Assembly: GCA_910588285.1 (NCBI GenBank)
Contig: CAJUQB010000095.1
Location: forward strand, 1-17,861
Direction: 5' to 3'
Length of the DNA: 17,861 nt
DNA from: an uncultured Lachnospiraceae bacterium
Lineage (GTDB): Bacteria > Bacillota > Clostridia > Lachnospirales > Lachnospiraceae
Below are positions 7,439 through 14,206 of the stretch, in pieces. The notes beneath the pieces were generated by a model, which worked only from the letters and a program-made list of their open reading frames with translations, was not told the DNA's origin and did no database searches. The first letter of the stretch is position 1. Each line of letters begins with the position of its first letter. A program made the position numbers and the translations under genes.

Positions 7439-8320
7439 TTATGATTGTATTTCTTCAAACCTCCTTAGACGCTTCTCCCAATCCTCTTTTTTCATAAACA
7501 TAGATCGTTCGGGCGACACAAGGAGTGGCTTCAGCAGCCAATACAGTTTTTGATACCGGGATTTTATCTGTTCCAATGCCGGCTCAGGCATTTTTTCAGA
7601 TTTCCGATCAAGGATGTCAAGAAACAGATTGGTATTTAATAATTTTCCATGTAGCTCATCAGGAATTTCAGATGCCATTTTTTGTGTCAATTCCGAGCAT
7701 AGGATTTGTATAAAATTCGGGCATGGAACGCCAAAACGTGTACTTAAGTCAAGTCCGTTCCATTCTGTATATTCGCTGTTGACATACTTTAGCTGATTCA
7801 AAGCTCTCACGCCGTACCCTGAACTTTTAGGACAGAGGTCATTGAACGCCATCTCATATCCCGCGCTGGCGTAATGGATCGTCAGTTTGCTGTTTACATA
7901 CTCCATAAATTGATAGACAGTTGACCATTCTATATCCAGAGGGAACTGAAAATAGAGATAGCTGTACACAAAATGGGAAGAACCTCTATAATTAGTCACC
8001 TTAATACAGGTATAAATTGTCTGTAACTGCTGGGGCGTACAGTTGTCCAATATCAAAATATTCGAGTCGTCAAAATTGTCAAACGCTCGATGAAAAACTT
8101 TTTTCCACCCGCCGCGAATGTTTCTCCGATTGACATAAGCATCATTCTCCCCACTGCGTTTCTTTGTAAATTGCGCCTGTGTCAGGGAAAGAAATTGCTC
8201 TACAATCTCCTCTAATATGGAAATGATTTTTTCGTCAATCCAAACATCAGTGTACAAGGGGCTACAAACGATATAAAGAAATGTTTCAGATATGCAGAGT
8301 GGAAAAGTCAGATTTTCCAC
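7439..8320 (-). CDS. DUF3396/TsiV-like type VI immunity family protein
   Basis: The product is 293 aa. Strand-rich segments (FVYSYLYFQFPLDIEW, YQFMEYVNSKLTIHYASAGYEMAF) followed by a conserved-looking RFGVPCPNFIQIL region match the general layout of DUF3396, also called the type VI immunity or TsiV-like family. These proteins neutralise nuclease-type toxins. The match is by eye and moderate. The only upstream start is GTG at 8320, inside the last codons of the recombinase gene, with no clear ribosome site. The original 5' end may therefore have been replaced when the mobile element inserted. The start also lies in the stem of a 10-bp hairpin (8297-8322). It is first in the three-gene AT-rich operon and may depend on transcription from the recombinase side. 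Confidence 0.68.
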   Translation of the reverse strand: MENLTFPLCISETFLYIVCSPLYTDVWIDEKIISILEEIVEQFLSLTQAQFTKKRSGENDAYVNRRNIRGGWKKVFHRAFDNFDDSNILILDNCTPQQLQTIYTCIKVTNYRGSSHFVYSYLYFQFPLDIEWSTVYQFMEYVNSKLTIHYASAGYEMAFNDLCPKSSGYGVRALNQLKYVNSEYTEWNGLDLSTRFGVPCPNFIQILCSELTQKMASEIPDELHGKLLNTNLFLDILDRKSEKMPEPALEQIKSRYQKLYWLLKPLLVSPERSMFMKKEDWEKRLRRFEEIQS

Positions 8321-8322
8321 TC
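8297..8322 (-). other. Perfect 10-bp inverted repeat at the recombinase 3' end; candidate element end
   Basis: GAGTGGAAAA and TTTTCCACTC form perfect 10-bp arms around a 6-base loop that contains the recombinase stop codon. On the minus strand no T-run follows, so this is not a standard intrinsic terminator. It lies exactly where the mobile-element gene content stops and the immunity array begins. Serine recombinases often act at sites next to their own gene, so this may contain one att junction. The matching right end is outside the window. Confidence 0.35.
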
Positions 8323-9813
8323 TATTTTTACATACTCGCTGGTTGCACTGATTGATGAAATCAAGCCGTCCGTGGCTTTCCTCTTATCCTCAAAGCTGAT
8401 ATTCTCCCAGTCGTCCAGATAGCCGGACAGCAGATCAATCTGCTGCTGGGAAATAGTCTCCACGGATAAATCGGCAATGGCCTTTGTGATTTTCTGGCGG
8501 CGCGTGTCCAGTTCCTCGATTTTCTTGTTGGCGTAGGCAAGCAGGGTAGCGTTTGCCCCGGTCAGTGTATCAAGTAACTTTTCAATTTCCGCCTCTACCT
8601 GTGCCAGCTCCACTTGATAGGCGGTCAGCTTCGGGTTGGCTTTTTCCTCGCCGCCCCGGAGGTGCTTGAACTCCCGGAATTTCTCCCCCATAGCGGTAAA
8701 TATAAACTGTTCAAATTCCACTTTACGGAGAGTGCCGCACCCCGGACAGCCCTTGTGGTCGGACCGTTTATTGCACCGGAGGTATTCATAGCCGGAAGGG
8801 TTACGGGTGACTTTTAAAGCATAACCACATTTTCCGCATTTCACTTTTCCGGCCAGCCATGTGTTCCGGGCCTTCCGCCCGTTCTGGAAGGTGATGTTCG
8901 CCATGAGTTTTTTCCGGCATTTCAGCCAGGTGTCAGAGGAAACAATCCCTTCATGGGGAGCGATAACAAGTATCTGGTCTTTCAGGCTCCTGTCCTTGTC
9001 CTCCTTCACGTCCCGCCCCTGGTAGAGATAGCAGCCGTTTGTCCCGGCGAAGTCGGCGGCGTCATTGACGACTGCCGCCCCCTGGCTCTTGAAGAACTCA
9101 TACAATTCCAGGTCGGCCTGCGCATATACCGGGTTGCGGAGCAGCTGGGAGAGGAAGGGACGGAACAGCGATTTTCCATGGACCTTGATGTCGTTTTCCT
9201 CAAAGTACCGGCTGATGTCCCCGAAGGAGGTCCCGGGCTCGGCGTACATTTCAAACATCAGGCGTACATGGTCGGCGGCTGCCGGGTCGGGCACCATCAT
9301 TTTTGTGCGGATACCCTCAACCGTGGTCGGCTCCAGCCGGAAACCGTAGGGGGCCTGGCCGCTCATGTGGAAGCCTTTCAGGCACCGGGAATAGTAGGCG
9401 TCCGTGACGCGCTTCTGGATGGTCTCCCGTTCCAGCTGGGCGAACACAATGCAGATATTCAGCATGGCCCGCCCCATTGGGGTGGAGGTGTCGAACTTTT
9501 CCGTGGAGGAAACAAACTCCACGTCGTACTCCTGGAACAGCTCCATCATGTTCGCAAAATCCAGAATGGAGCGGCTGATCCGGTCCAGCTTGTAGACAAT
9601 GACCCGCCGCACCTTTCCCTTGCGGATCTCGTCAAGCAGTTTCTGGAACTCGGGCCGGTCGGTGTTCTTCCCCGAATAGCCCTTGTCCTTGAAAATCTTG
9701 CAGCTGCCGCCTTTCAGCTCGTACTTGCAGAAGTCAATCTGGCTCTCAATACTGATACTGTCCTTGCGGTCAACGGACTGTCTGGCATAAATATAATCTT
9801 CTCTAATGTTCAT
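8308..9813 (-). CDS. Large serine recombinase (integrase/transposase) of the mobile element
   Basis: The 501-aa protein catalyses site-specific excision and integration. The resolvase-type catalytic domain covers residues 7-150: the nucleophile is Ser13 in YARQS, and YSGKNTDRPEF and LDRISR (Arg78, Arg81) complete the active site. A recombinase DNA-binding domain (about 155-290, starting PYGFRL) follows. A zinc ribbon (Cys326, Cys329, Cys347 and Cys356 or Cys359) and a coiled coil (about 395-450) come next. Length and domain order fit the Tn4451 TnpX/TndX type. The ATG at 9813 follows AAAGGAG by 6 bases. The gene is intact and lies at the apparent left end of the element, transcribed toward the flank. 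Its last bases overlap the GTG start of the DUF3396-like gene. Confidence 0.95.
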   Translation of the reverse strand: MNIREDYIYARQSVDRKDSISIESQIDFCKYELKGGSCKIFKDKGYSGKNTDRPEFQKLLDEIRKGKVRRVIVYKLDRISRSILDFANMMELFQEYDVEFVSSTEKFDTSTPMGRAMLNICIVFAQLERETIQKRVTDAYYSRCLKGFHMSGQAPYGFRLEPTTVEGIRTKMMVPDPAAADHVRLMFEMYAEPGTSFGDISRYFEENDIKVHGKSLFRPFLSQLLRNPVYAQADLELYEFFKSQGAAVVNDAADFAGTNGCYLYQGRDVKEDKDRSLKDQILVIAPHEGIVSSDTWLKCRKKLMANITFQNGRKARNTWLAGKVKCGKCGYALKVTRNPSGYEYLRCNKRSDHKGCPGCGTLRKVEFEQFIFTAMGEKFREFKHLRGGEEKANPKLTAYQVELAQVEAEIEKLLDTLTGANATLLAYANKKIEELDTRRQKITKAIADLSVETISQQQIDLLSGYLDDWENISFEDKRKATDGLISSISATSEYVKIEWKI

Positions 9814-9900
9814 TGTAGGCTCCTTTCCTATGGGAATGGAGCTACCAACCTTACAAGTATATTATACCATTGATAGCCCCGGAGGGCAATGTTGTCGGGG

Positions 9901-10077
9901 TCAGCGCCGGCTCTGGCGGTACTTGCTGAACACGTCATACAGACAGCGCTCAATCTCTTTTTTCCGCCTCTCCTTCTCTTTTGGGGAAAGCACCGGGGTA
10001 AGGCTTTCCAGCACAATAGTCTTTCCCTGGAAGGGGACGGTCCTTGTTTCTCTCTGGTAGGTTACAGATTGTACCAT
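9901..10077 (-). CDS. Small basic protein upstream of recombinase, 58 aa
   Basis: The ATG at 10077 lies 5 bases after a strong AAAGGAGG and is chosen over the longer frame to 10269. The latter runs through a terminator and a dispersed palindrome and reads as non-coding. The product begins MVQSVTYQRETRTVPFQGKT, has a short strand-like start, and ends in a highly charged helix (KEKERRKKEIERCLYDVFSKYR). It is 87 bases upstream of the recombinase and probably shares its transcript. Small basic proteins next to serine recombinases can act as directionality or accessory factors, but nothing here proves that. I do not know the family. Confidence 0.72.
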   Translation of the reverse strand: MVQSVTYQRETRTVPFQGKTIVLESLTPVLSPKEKERRKKEIERCLYDVFSKYRQSRR

Positions 10078-10142
10078 CTGGGCCTCCTTTCCGAATCGGG
10101 GTTGAAGCCTTCCGTTTCCCTCTTGTCCTGTGGGGAAACACG

Positions 10143-10172
10143 AAAAGGCAGCGCCCGGCAAAGAGCGCTGCC
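10143..10172 (-). terminator. Rho-independent terminator after the 67-aa gene
   Basis: On the minus strand, GGCAGCGC and GCGCTGCC form a perfect 8-bp GC-rich stem (10147-10154 with 10165-10172), followed directly by TTTT. It separates the 67-aa gene from the 58-aa/recombinase unit, so the recombinase is probably transcribed from its own promoter. Confidence 0.7.
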
Positions 10173-10190
10173 CCTTCGTCTTTCTCCACG

Positions 10191-10210
10191 CTTCGGGCCA
10201 GCTTGGCCCG
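10191..10210. repeat. Dispersed palindrome, copy 1
   Basis: The sequence is CTTCGGGCCAGCTTGGCCCG, with arms CGGGCCA and TGGCCCG. It lies 3 bases past the stop of the 67-aa gene. It is one of five same-orientation intergenic copies found only in the mobile element. Confidence 0.75.
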
Positions 10211-10213
10211 GGG

Positions 10214-10417
10214 TCAGGGCTGCCAGTGTTCATAATAGGCCGCCGCTTCCTCCACGGAGCAGAAGTCAAACACTTCGTACAGCTCTATAAGAATCTCCCG
10301 GATGTCCTTTGACTTATAGCCGCAGCTTTCCATCGCCTTGATGACATACCCACGGCAGGCATTGTTACTCCATTTGTCTGTCAGCATGTCCTGGATTTCC
10401 TGCAAAGATTTTGCCAT
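10214..10417 (-). CDS. Small helical protein of the mobile element, 67 aa
   Basis: The ATG at 10417 follows AAAGGAAG by 8 bases; an ATG three codons earlier is less well placed. The product is a compact all-helical protein of 67 aa (SLQEIQDMLTDKWSNNACRG, then IREILIELYEVFDFC, ending AAAYYEHWQP). Its size and helix spacing would allow DNA or protein binding, but there is no clear helix-turn-helix. A long GC-rich hairpin (10443-10504) sits directly upstream and would form in the 5' leader. A terminator and palindrome copy 1 follow. The gene belongs to the mobile element's backbone by position. I cannot assign a family or function. Confidence 0.75.
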   Translation of the reverse strand: MAKSLQEIQDMLTDKWSNNACRGYVIKAMESCGYKSKDIREILIELYEVFDFCSVEEAAAYYEHWQP

Positions 10418-10442
10418 AACCTGCACTTCCTTTCATAAAAGT

Positions 10443-10504
10443 TCAGGGAGCCGCGCCGTTTTAGTTGGCCTGTCACAAGACAGTGAGAGCGGGCGGCTCC
10501 CTGA
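10443..10504 (-). promoter_or_regulatory. Structured 5' leader hairpin of the 67-aa gene
   Basis: TCAGGGAGCCGC (10443-10454) pairs perfectly with GCGGCTCCCTGA (10493-10504). An inner 5-bp hairpin (CTGTC/GACAG, 10470-10483) sits in the loop. In the minus-strand transcript the stem is followed by AACTTTTATG and then the ribosome site, so it could act as an attenuator or protect the mRNA end. Confidence 0.5.
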
Positions 10505-10856
10505 TTGGTTTTGTAAAACAGATTTCCCGGACGGGTGTAGGCTTGTCCACCCCATAGTGTCTCAACTCTCCCCATTCTTATGGCAAGGCGTCCTCATTGC
10601 CTGCGACGGCTCACGGCTTGCAGGGCCGCTTCAACGCTCGGACTGTGACTGAACGCAAGTATCCGGGGGCGTGCCTTATCCGGCGGGGCCAGCCACGGCC
10701 CCGCCTGCGGCATGGGCTTTATCGCTATTCCCGCCCCCAAAGTGAAAGCCACAATGGAAACGGAAGTCACGGCGGGCCTGTCGCCTGGCACATCCACCCT
10801 TCGTATCCGGGTATCTTTTTATTCAGTTTTCAATCTGCCGGAAAGGTTCGTCCGCG

Positions 10857-10876
10857 CTTCGGGCCAGTTTGTCCCG
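10857..10876. repeat. Dispersed palindrome, copy 2 (diverged)
   Basis: The sequence is CTTCGGGCCAGTTTGTCCCG. One arm base differs (GTCCCG instead of GGCCCG), which still allows G-U pairing in RNA. It lies about 55 bases past the sigma-like gene. Confidence 0.65.
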
Positions 10877-10930
10877 GGGCGCCTCCGCCTTTCATATACC
10901 ATTTCATTTTTCAGGCTTTTTCGGTACACC

Positions 10931-11353
10931 TTAGAAATTATTTTTTAAAAATTTTTCCATGTTCCGAAGCCCGCGCTCGATTGCCAGGCGCACCACCTTT
11001 TCGTCCACGCCTTCGGCCCTGGCAATGTCGGTCTTGCTCATGCCGAGGACGAAATGGGCGTAGATACGTTTGGCCTGTTTGCCGGGCAGGCTGGAAATGG
11101 CCGCATAGAGTTCCTGCATGGTGACTTTGCGCTCGTAAATCTCACATGGGGAGAGGGCAACGAACAAAGCCGAGTGCTCAATGCCGTCCTCCCGGTCAAG
11201 GGAATAATAGGCCTTGTGGCGGTATGTACGCAGACGGTAGGCCGCCTCCTTGCGGTCAAACTCTGCCATTGCCTCCGCTACCTCGTCAGGCACTTCGATA
11301 AAAGAATCCATTGTATAGTACGGGTAAAAATCCCGAAGATTGATGATAGCCAT
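10931..11353 (-). CDS. Sigma-70 region 4-like regulator of the mobile element
   Basis: The product is 140 aa; the ATG at 11353 is 5 bases after GGAGG. The frame continues upstream to 11503, but that extension is low-complexity and crosses a dispersed palindrome. The C-terminal third (ISSLPGKQAKRIYAHFVLGMSKTDIARAEGVDEKVVRLAIERGLRNMEKFL) is a sigma-70 region 4-like helix-turn-helix. The N-terminal part begins MAIINLRDFYPYY. Proteins of this type are found in Tn916- and Tn1549-like elements, where they are annotated as sigma-factor-like regulators of transfer or excision genes. It lacks sigma region 2, so it probably cannot drive transcription alone. It is flanked by palindrome copies 2 and 3. 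Confidence 0.85.
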   Translation of the reverse strand: MAIINLRDFYPYYTMDSFIEVPDEVAEAMAEFDRKEAAYRLRTYRHKAYYSLDREDGIEHSALFVALSPCEIYERKVTMQELYAAISSLPGKQAKRIYAHFVLGMSKTDIARAEGVDEKVVRLAIERGLRNMEKFLKNNF

Positions 11354-11426
11354 GTTTACCTCCGTTTCGGTGTTTGGTGAATGGGCTGCCAAAACGGAGG
11401 CGGCGGGGAACGGCACCGGGGCCGGG

Positions 11427-11446
11427 CTTCGGGCCAAGTTGGCCCG
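11427..11446. repeat. Dispersed palindrome, copy 3
   Basis: The sequence is CTTCGGGCCAAGTTGGCCCG, with perfect arms CGGGCCAA and TTGGCCCG around one central base. It lies about 75 bases upstream of the sigma-like gene. Confidence 0.75.
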
Positions 11447-11531
11447 AGGCTGTCCCATAGAAACAGAAATGCGTCCGGACAGCATAGAGCCATTCGGGCG
11501 CATGAAATAGAATTATTGTTTCTGGACTGAA

Positions 11532-11680
11532 TTATTTCATATTGATTGCCAGAATTATCCTTCCAAGGGGGCGGGCTTTTTTTAACGGTTCAGACAGTTG
11601 AAAAAGAAATAAGGACACAGCGATACCTCCCAATGCTTTTAAGCATTTGATACCGCCATATCCTTGAAAAAGGGCGACAT
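11532..11680 (-). other. Candidate leader micro-ORFs
   Basis: Two short minus-strand frames each have a good ribosome site. The first starts at the ATG at 11680 (7 bases after GGAGGG), reads MSPFFKDMAVSNA and stops at a TAA (11639-11641). If that single TAA is read through, the frame continues 18 more codons (KHWEVSLCPYFFFNCLNR) to 11582. The second starts at the GTG at 11618 (7 bases after GGGAGG) and encodes 28 aa to 11532 in another frame. The first stop lies in a dyad (AATGCTT/AAGCATT). They could be leader peptides or remnants of a small gene. Confidence 0.35.
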
Positions 11681-11706
11681 TAACACACCCTCCACATTCT
11701 CATTTT

Positions 11707-11752
11707 TCAAAAAGAAAACGGCGGCTTGAAATTTTTATTTCAAAACCGCCGT
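11707..11752 (-). terminator. Terminator of the repressor/M56-protease operon
   Basis: On the minus strand, ACGGCGG/CCGCCGT (7 bp) and an inner TTGAAAT/ATTTCAA (7 bp) stack into one long hairpin, followed by TTTTCTTTTT. It lies about 90 bases after the protease stop codon. Confidence 0.75.
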
Positions 11753-11843
11753 AAAGGCTACTGGATTTTGTTTGGGCGCACAGATGATTAGCCACCGAGA
11801 CAACGGTTTTTTTTATTTACCGTTGGGCGGCTGTAACTTCGAT

Positions 11844-13652
11844 TTATTTATTATCAAAATCGTTCATATCATTCAGTAGTTCTTCCATTTCTGCATCATA
11901 TAAATCATTGGGTTCTTCCATATTTCCCAGCAGTTCCGTTACTTCTGTATCGGTCATATATGCAACATCTGATATTTTTCCATCCTCGCTACGGGTGATT
12001 CTGATATTGACCGTTCCGGCCGGGTTTACGGCCAGCCTGTGCATATCCAAAAAGATGTTGACAAGCTGCCCCTGATAATAATGATTATTGCCGTCAACTG
12101 TAATGCCTACCGCTTGATACTCCGCTTTCTGGGTTTCAGACAGCGTATCAAATTTATTGCCCTGCCCCAGTGCATTGGATAAGATGGATTGGAAATTAAA
12201 CTTTTCATCATCCGCTGCTATGCCCATCCATTCTTCCAATGTTTCCTCACTCATGCGCGAGGTCAAGGTGGAGAAATAGGAAATGTTACCGTCATCATAG
12301 ATTTTTTCCGCATACTGCTGAATTAAAGCACAATCCACGTCCAGCATATTGACCGCAGTTTTCCAAAAACGGATTCTGTCATCTGCATAAATCTTATCCA
12401 GCCATTCGCCTTGAGCTTTCTCATCCAATCGGGAAAAGGCAATTTCAAACAAAGGTAAATTGTCGTCCTCATAATATTGCTCTGCTTGTGAGGAAAACAC
12501 TTCATTATGCGAACTGTTTTTCTCTTGTGTGGGCGATATTACATTTTCATTCAGACCCGATACCGCAGGCTCATTTGACGGTTGATCGGCGGCGGCAGCT
12601 GGATAAACACCAACAAAAACCACACCTAAAATAATACACAATGTCAGCACACTTGTGAAAAATAAAGTTGTTTTTGATTTTCTTTTTAAGTTCATAATCG
12701 CACCTAACCTTTCTTTTAATAATTGTTTGTTTTCACTAAGAGTAACAGCGGCCAGAGATTCCTTGTACTTTCCGACTGCTGCCATTGCGTCAAGCAGAGT
12801 TTCTCCATAATCCTGTGCGTTATCATATCCCATTTTTGAAAGAACCGCTTCATCACAAGAAAATTCACATGCCTTTGTGATTTCACGCCTCATTAAATAA
12901 ACAAGCGGATTGAACCAGTGCAGACAGACGGTAATTTGTACCAGCCATTTATAAAACATATCCCGCCGTTTGTAATGCGTTAATTCATGCAATACGATAT
13001 ATTGAAAGTCCTTCTCCGGAATATCTGCGCTTGGCAAAACAATACATGGCCGGAAGAATCCAATCAGCAGAGGGGACGAAACCAACGGATTGACACAAAG
13101 CTCTACTGGTCTTTTCCTGCCAGTCTGTTCCGCAATAACTGAAAGCCGGTCTAATTGCTCAACATTGGAAACCGGATTTAATCCAGCCTTAACATATCGA
13201 ATAAAGCTATGATATGCCGTTATTTTTTGTACCAAAAGAATCAATGCAACCATGAGCCAGATAAGCCAAACATGGTTGGAAAATAAAGACAGAATATCCC
13301 CAACCGGGCGGGAGGATATAGAATCGTCTTTAGGATTGACAGTATTCTGGTTGTCGTGTTCCATACCGGAAGCAGGAACATTGAAAGCATTTGTATCACC
13401 AGAGGGTGACTGCTGTTGCGGCAGGGAAACAGAATGGGTTATGGCCTGATCGATTGTCTGATAGGCTTTTCCCATCAAGTTTGTTTCCGGTCCAAAAGGC
13501 AATAACAGCCGTACAACAACAATGAGCCAAATATAATACTGCCATTGTCTGCTGATTTTGTCTTTAAGGAATCTTTTTCCGGCTAGTAACAGCAGGATGA
13601 ACAATGAACCGGAAAATGACATAGACAAAAACATTTTCAATAGAATGTTCAT
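11844..13652 (-). CDS. M56 family (BlaR1/MecR1-like) membrane metalloprotease
   Basis: The protein is 602 aa. Hydrophobic segments lie at about 3-24, 36-54, 126-145 and 328-350. The zinc protease motif HELTH is at residues 222-226 and the downstream CEFSCDEAV (about 262-270) supplies the third ligand, as in the M56 family. In BlaR1 and MecR1, signal binding triggers cleavage that leads to loss of the paired repressor. Here the outside C-terminal half (about 355-602) has no penicillin-binding SxxK-type domain. Instead it has helical repeats (LDEKAQGEWLDKIY...) and an acidic C-terminus, so the signal is probably not a beta-lactam. The start overlaps the repressor stop by four bases (ATGA, 13649-13652), which implies coupled translation. 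Confidence 0.88.
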   Translation of the reverse strand: MNILLKMFLSMSFSGSLFILLLLAGKRFLKDKISRQWQYYIWLIVVVRLLLPFGPETNLMGKAYQTIDQAITHSVSLPQQQSPSGDTNAFNVPASGMEHDNQNTVNPKDDSISSRPVGDILSLFSNHVWLIWLMVALILLVQKITAYHSFIRYVKAGLNPVSNVEQLDRLSVIAEQTGRKRPVELCVNPLVSSPLLIGFFRPCIVLPSADIPEKDFQYIVLHELTHYKRRDMFYKWLVQITVCLHWFNPLVYLMRREITKACEFSCDEAVLSKMGYDNAQDYGETLLDAMAAVGKYKESLAAVTLSENKQLLKERLGAIMNLKRKSKTTLFFTSVLTLCIILGVVFVGVYPAAAADQPSNEPAVSGLNENVISPTQEKNSSHNEVFSSQAEQYYEDDNLPLFEIAFSRLDEKAQGEWLDKIYADDRIRFWKTAVNMLDVDCALIQQYAEKIYDDGNISYFSTLTSRMSEETLEEWMGIAADDEKFNFQSILSNALGQGNKFDTLSETQKAEYQAVGITVDGNNHYYQGQLVNIFLDMHRLAVNPAGTVNIRITRSEDGKISDVAYMTDTEVTELLGNMEEPNDLYDAEMEELLNDMNDFDNK

Positions 13653-14032
13653 TTTTCTGTTCTTCCTTTCTCCAAGAGCTTTTTCAGTTCCTCATATTCT
13701 TCGTCTGCCAACAGGTCGCCAGAAATCAAATCGGAAACAAGCCATTTTGCATTTCCCTCATAAATTTTATCCAGAAAATTTTTGGTTTGGGTTTTGTGGT
13801 ATTCGCTTTCCGACACAAGAGGGGTGTATTCATTGCAACGCCCGGTTTTTTTTGCTTTCAAAAACCCCTTATTGACAAGCCGGTTTAAAAGCGTGATAAG
13901 GGTATTTTTTTGCCAGGGTTTTCCTTTTGCTGCTAAATCTGCCGTAAGACTGGCAAAAAGCGTCGGCTTTTCTCCGTTAGCCCATATCACTTTCATAATT
14001 TCAAATTCCGCATCTGATATTTGCTGTACCAT
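13649..14032 (-). CDS. BlaI/MecI family transcriptional repressor
   Basis: The product is 127 aa. The ATG at 14032 follows AAGGAGG by 8 bases; the longer frame to 14095 runs through the promoter and operators and is rejected. The winged helix covers residues about 1-75 (ISDAEFEIMKVIWANGEKPT, then NTLITLLNRLVNKGFLKAKK). The C-terminal helices (about 80-127) match the dimerisation and cleavage region of BlaI/MecI proteins. It probably binds the dyads at 14054-14101 and represses its own operon, with release by the co-encoded M56 protease. No beta-lactamase or PBP gene is nearby, so the regulated targets are this operon and possibly the neighbouring XRE gene or other genes. The length is normal for the family. 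Confidence 0.9.
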   Translation of the reverse strand: MVQQISDAEFEIMKVIWANGEKPTLFASLTADLAAKGKPWQKNTLITLLNRLVNKGFLKAKKTGRCNEYTPLVSESEYHKTQTKNFLDKIYEGNAKWLVSDLISGDLLADEEYEELKKLLEKGRTEK

Positions 14033-14053
14033 TTTGATTTCCTCCTTAAAGTA

Positions 14054-14102
14054 TGACATCATGTTACGCTTTAAGAGTAACACAGTGTCATACATATGTC
14101 AA
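14054..14102 (-). promoter_or_regulatory. Promoter and dyad operators of the BlaI/M56 operon
   Basis: On the minus strand an exact TTGACA (14102-14097) is followed after 17 bases by TACTCT (14079-14074). Two 13-bp dyads of form TRACAYNRTGTYA lie at 14054-14066 and 14078-14090, with centres 24 bp apart. A third dyad, ACATATGT, is at 14092-14099. They resemble BlaI/MecI operators (TACA...TGTA) and overlap the promoter, which fits direct autorepression. Confidence 0.7.
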
Positions 14103-14120
14103 GTGGATATTTTTAAAGAA

Positions 14121-14165
14121 TGTGCAATTAAATACAACCAAAGATAGAATTGTATTTAATTCACA
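14121..14165. promoter_or_regulatory. Long AT-rich inverted repeat in the divergent promoter region
   Basis: AATTAAATACAA (14126-14137) and TTGTATTTAATT (14150-14161) are perfect 12-bp arms around a 12-base loop. TGTG/CACA extends them to 16 bp with one bulged base. It lies between the repressor promoter and the XRE gene and is a likely operator. A second dyad, TATCACC/GGTGATA (14169-14202), overlaps the XRE ribosome site. A possible XRE promoter is TTCACA (14160-14165) with TATAAA (14181-14186), which is weakly spaced. Confidence 0.5.
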
Positions 14166-14206
14166 TACTATCACCTTAAATATAAAATAAGTTTGGGTGA
14201 TATTGT

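Larger units (their letters stand above)
10418..10930. other. 513-bp GC-rich region without a convincing gene
   Basis: This stretch between the sigma-like gene and the 67-aa gene has short frames on both strands, but none combines a ribosome site, normal composition and a protein-like sequence. It holds a 12-bp hairpin (10443-10504), a perfect 9-bp inverted repeat (GGCGGGGCC...GGCCCCGCC, 10682-10705), an imperfect palindrome copy (10857-10876), and smaller dyads such as GGCAA...TTGCC near 10580-10600. It may be a structured leader, a regulatory RNA or a transfer-related site. The sequence alone does not decide. Confidence 0.5.
11354..11843. other. Intergenic region, 490 bp, between sigma-like gene and M56 protease gene
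   Basis: This stretch holds palindrome copy 3 (11427-11446), two overlapping micro-ORFs with ribosome sites on the minus strand (11532-11680), a strong terminator (11707-11752), and a hairpin CAACGGT...ACCGTTG (11801-11825). The arrangement suggests that transcription of the sigma-like gene begins here, downstream of the protease operon's terminator. I did not find a clear promoter for it. Confidence 0.5.

Noticed and set aside
8953..9873. 306-aa plus-strand frame opposite the recombinase
   Set aside because: It is an antisense shadow of an intact serine recombinase with all catalytic residues.
10505..10600. Minus-strand GTG frame reading VDKPTPVREICFTK
   Set aside because: No well-spaced ribosome site, and it ends within the 67-aa gene's leader hairpin; not supported as a gene.
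10712..10948. Small plus-strand frame beginning MGFIAIPAPKVKATM
   Set aside because: There is no ribosome site, it lies in a GC-rich hairpin-rich region, and its tail runs antisense into the sigma-like gene; better read as non-coding DNA.
11844..14032. Beta-lactam resistance regulation (blaR1-blaI)
   Set aside because: The protease lacks a penicillin-binding sensor domain and there is no beta-lactamase or PBP gene nearby, so resistance symbols are not justified.
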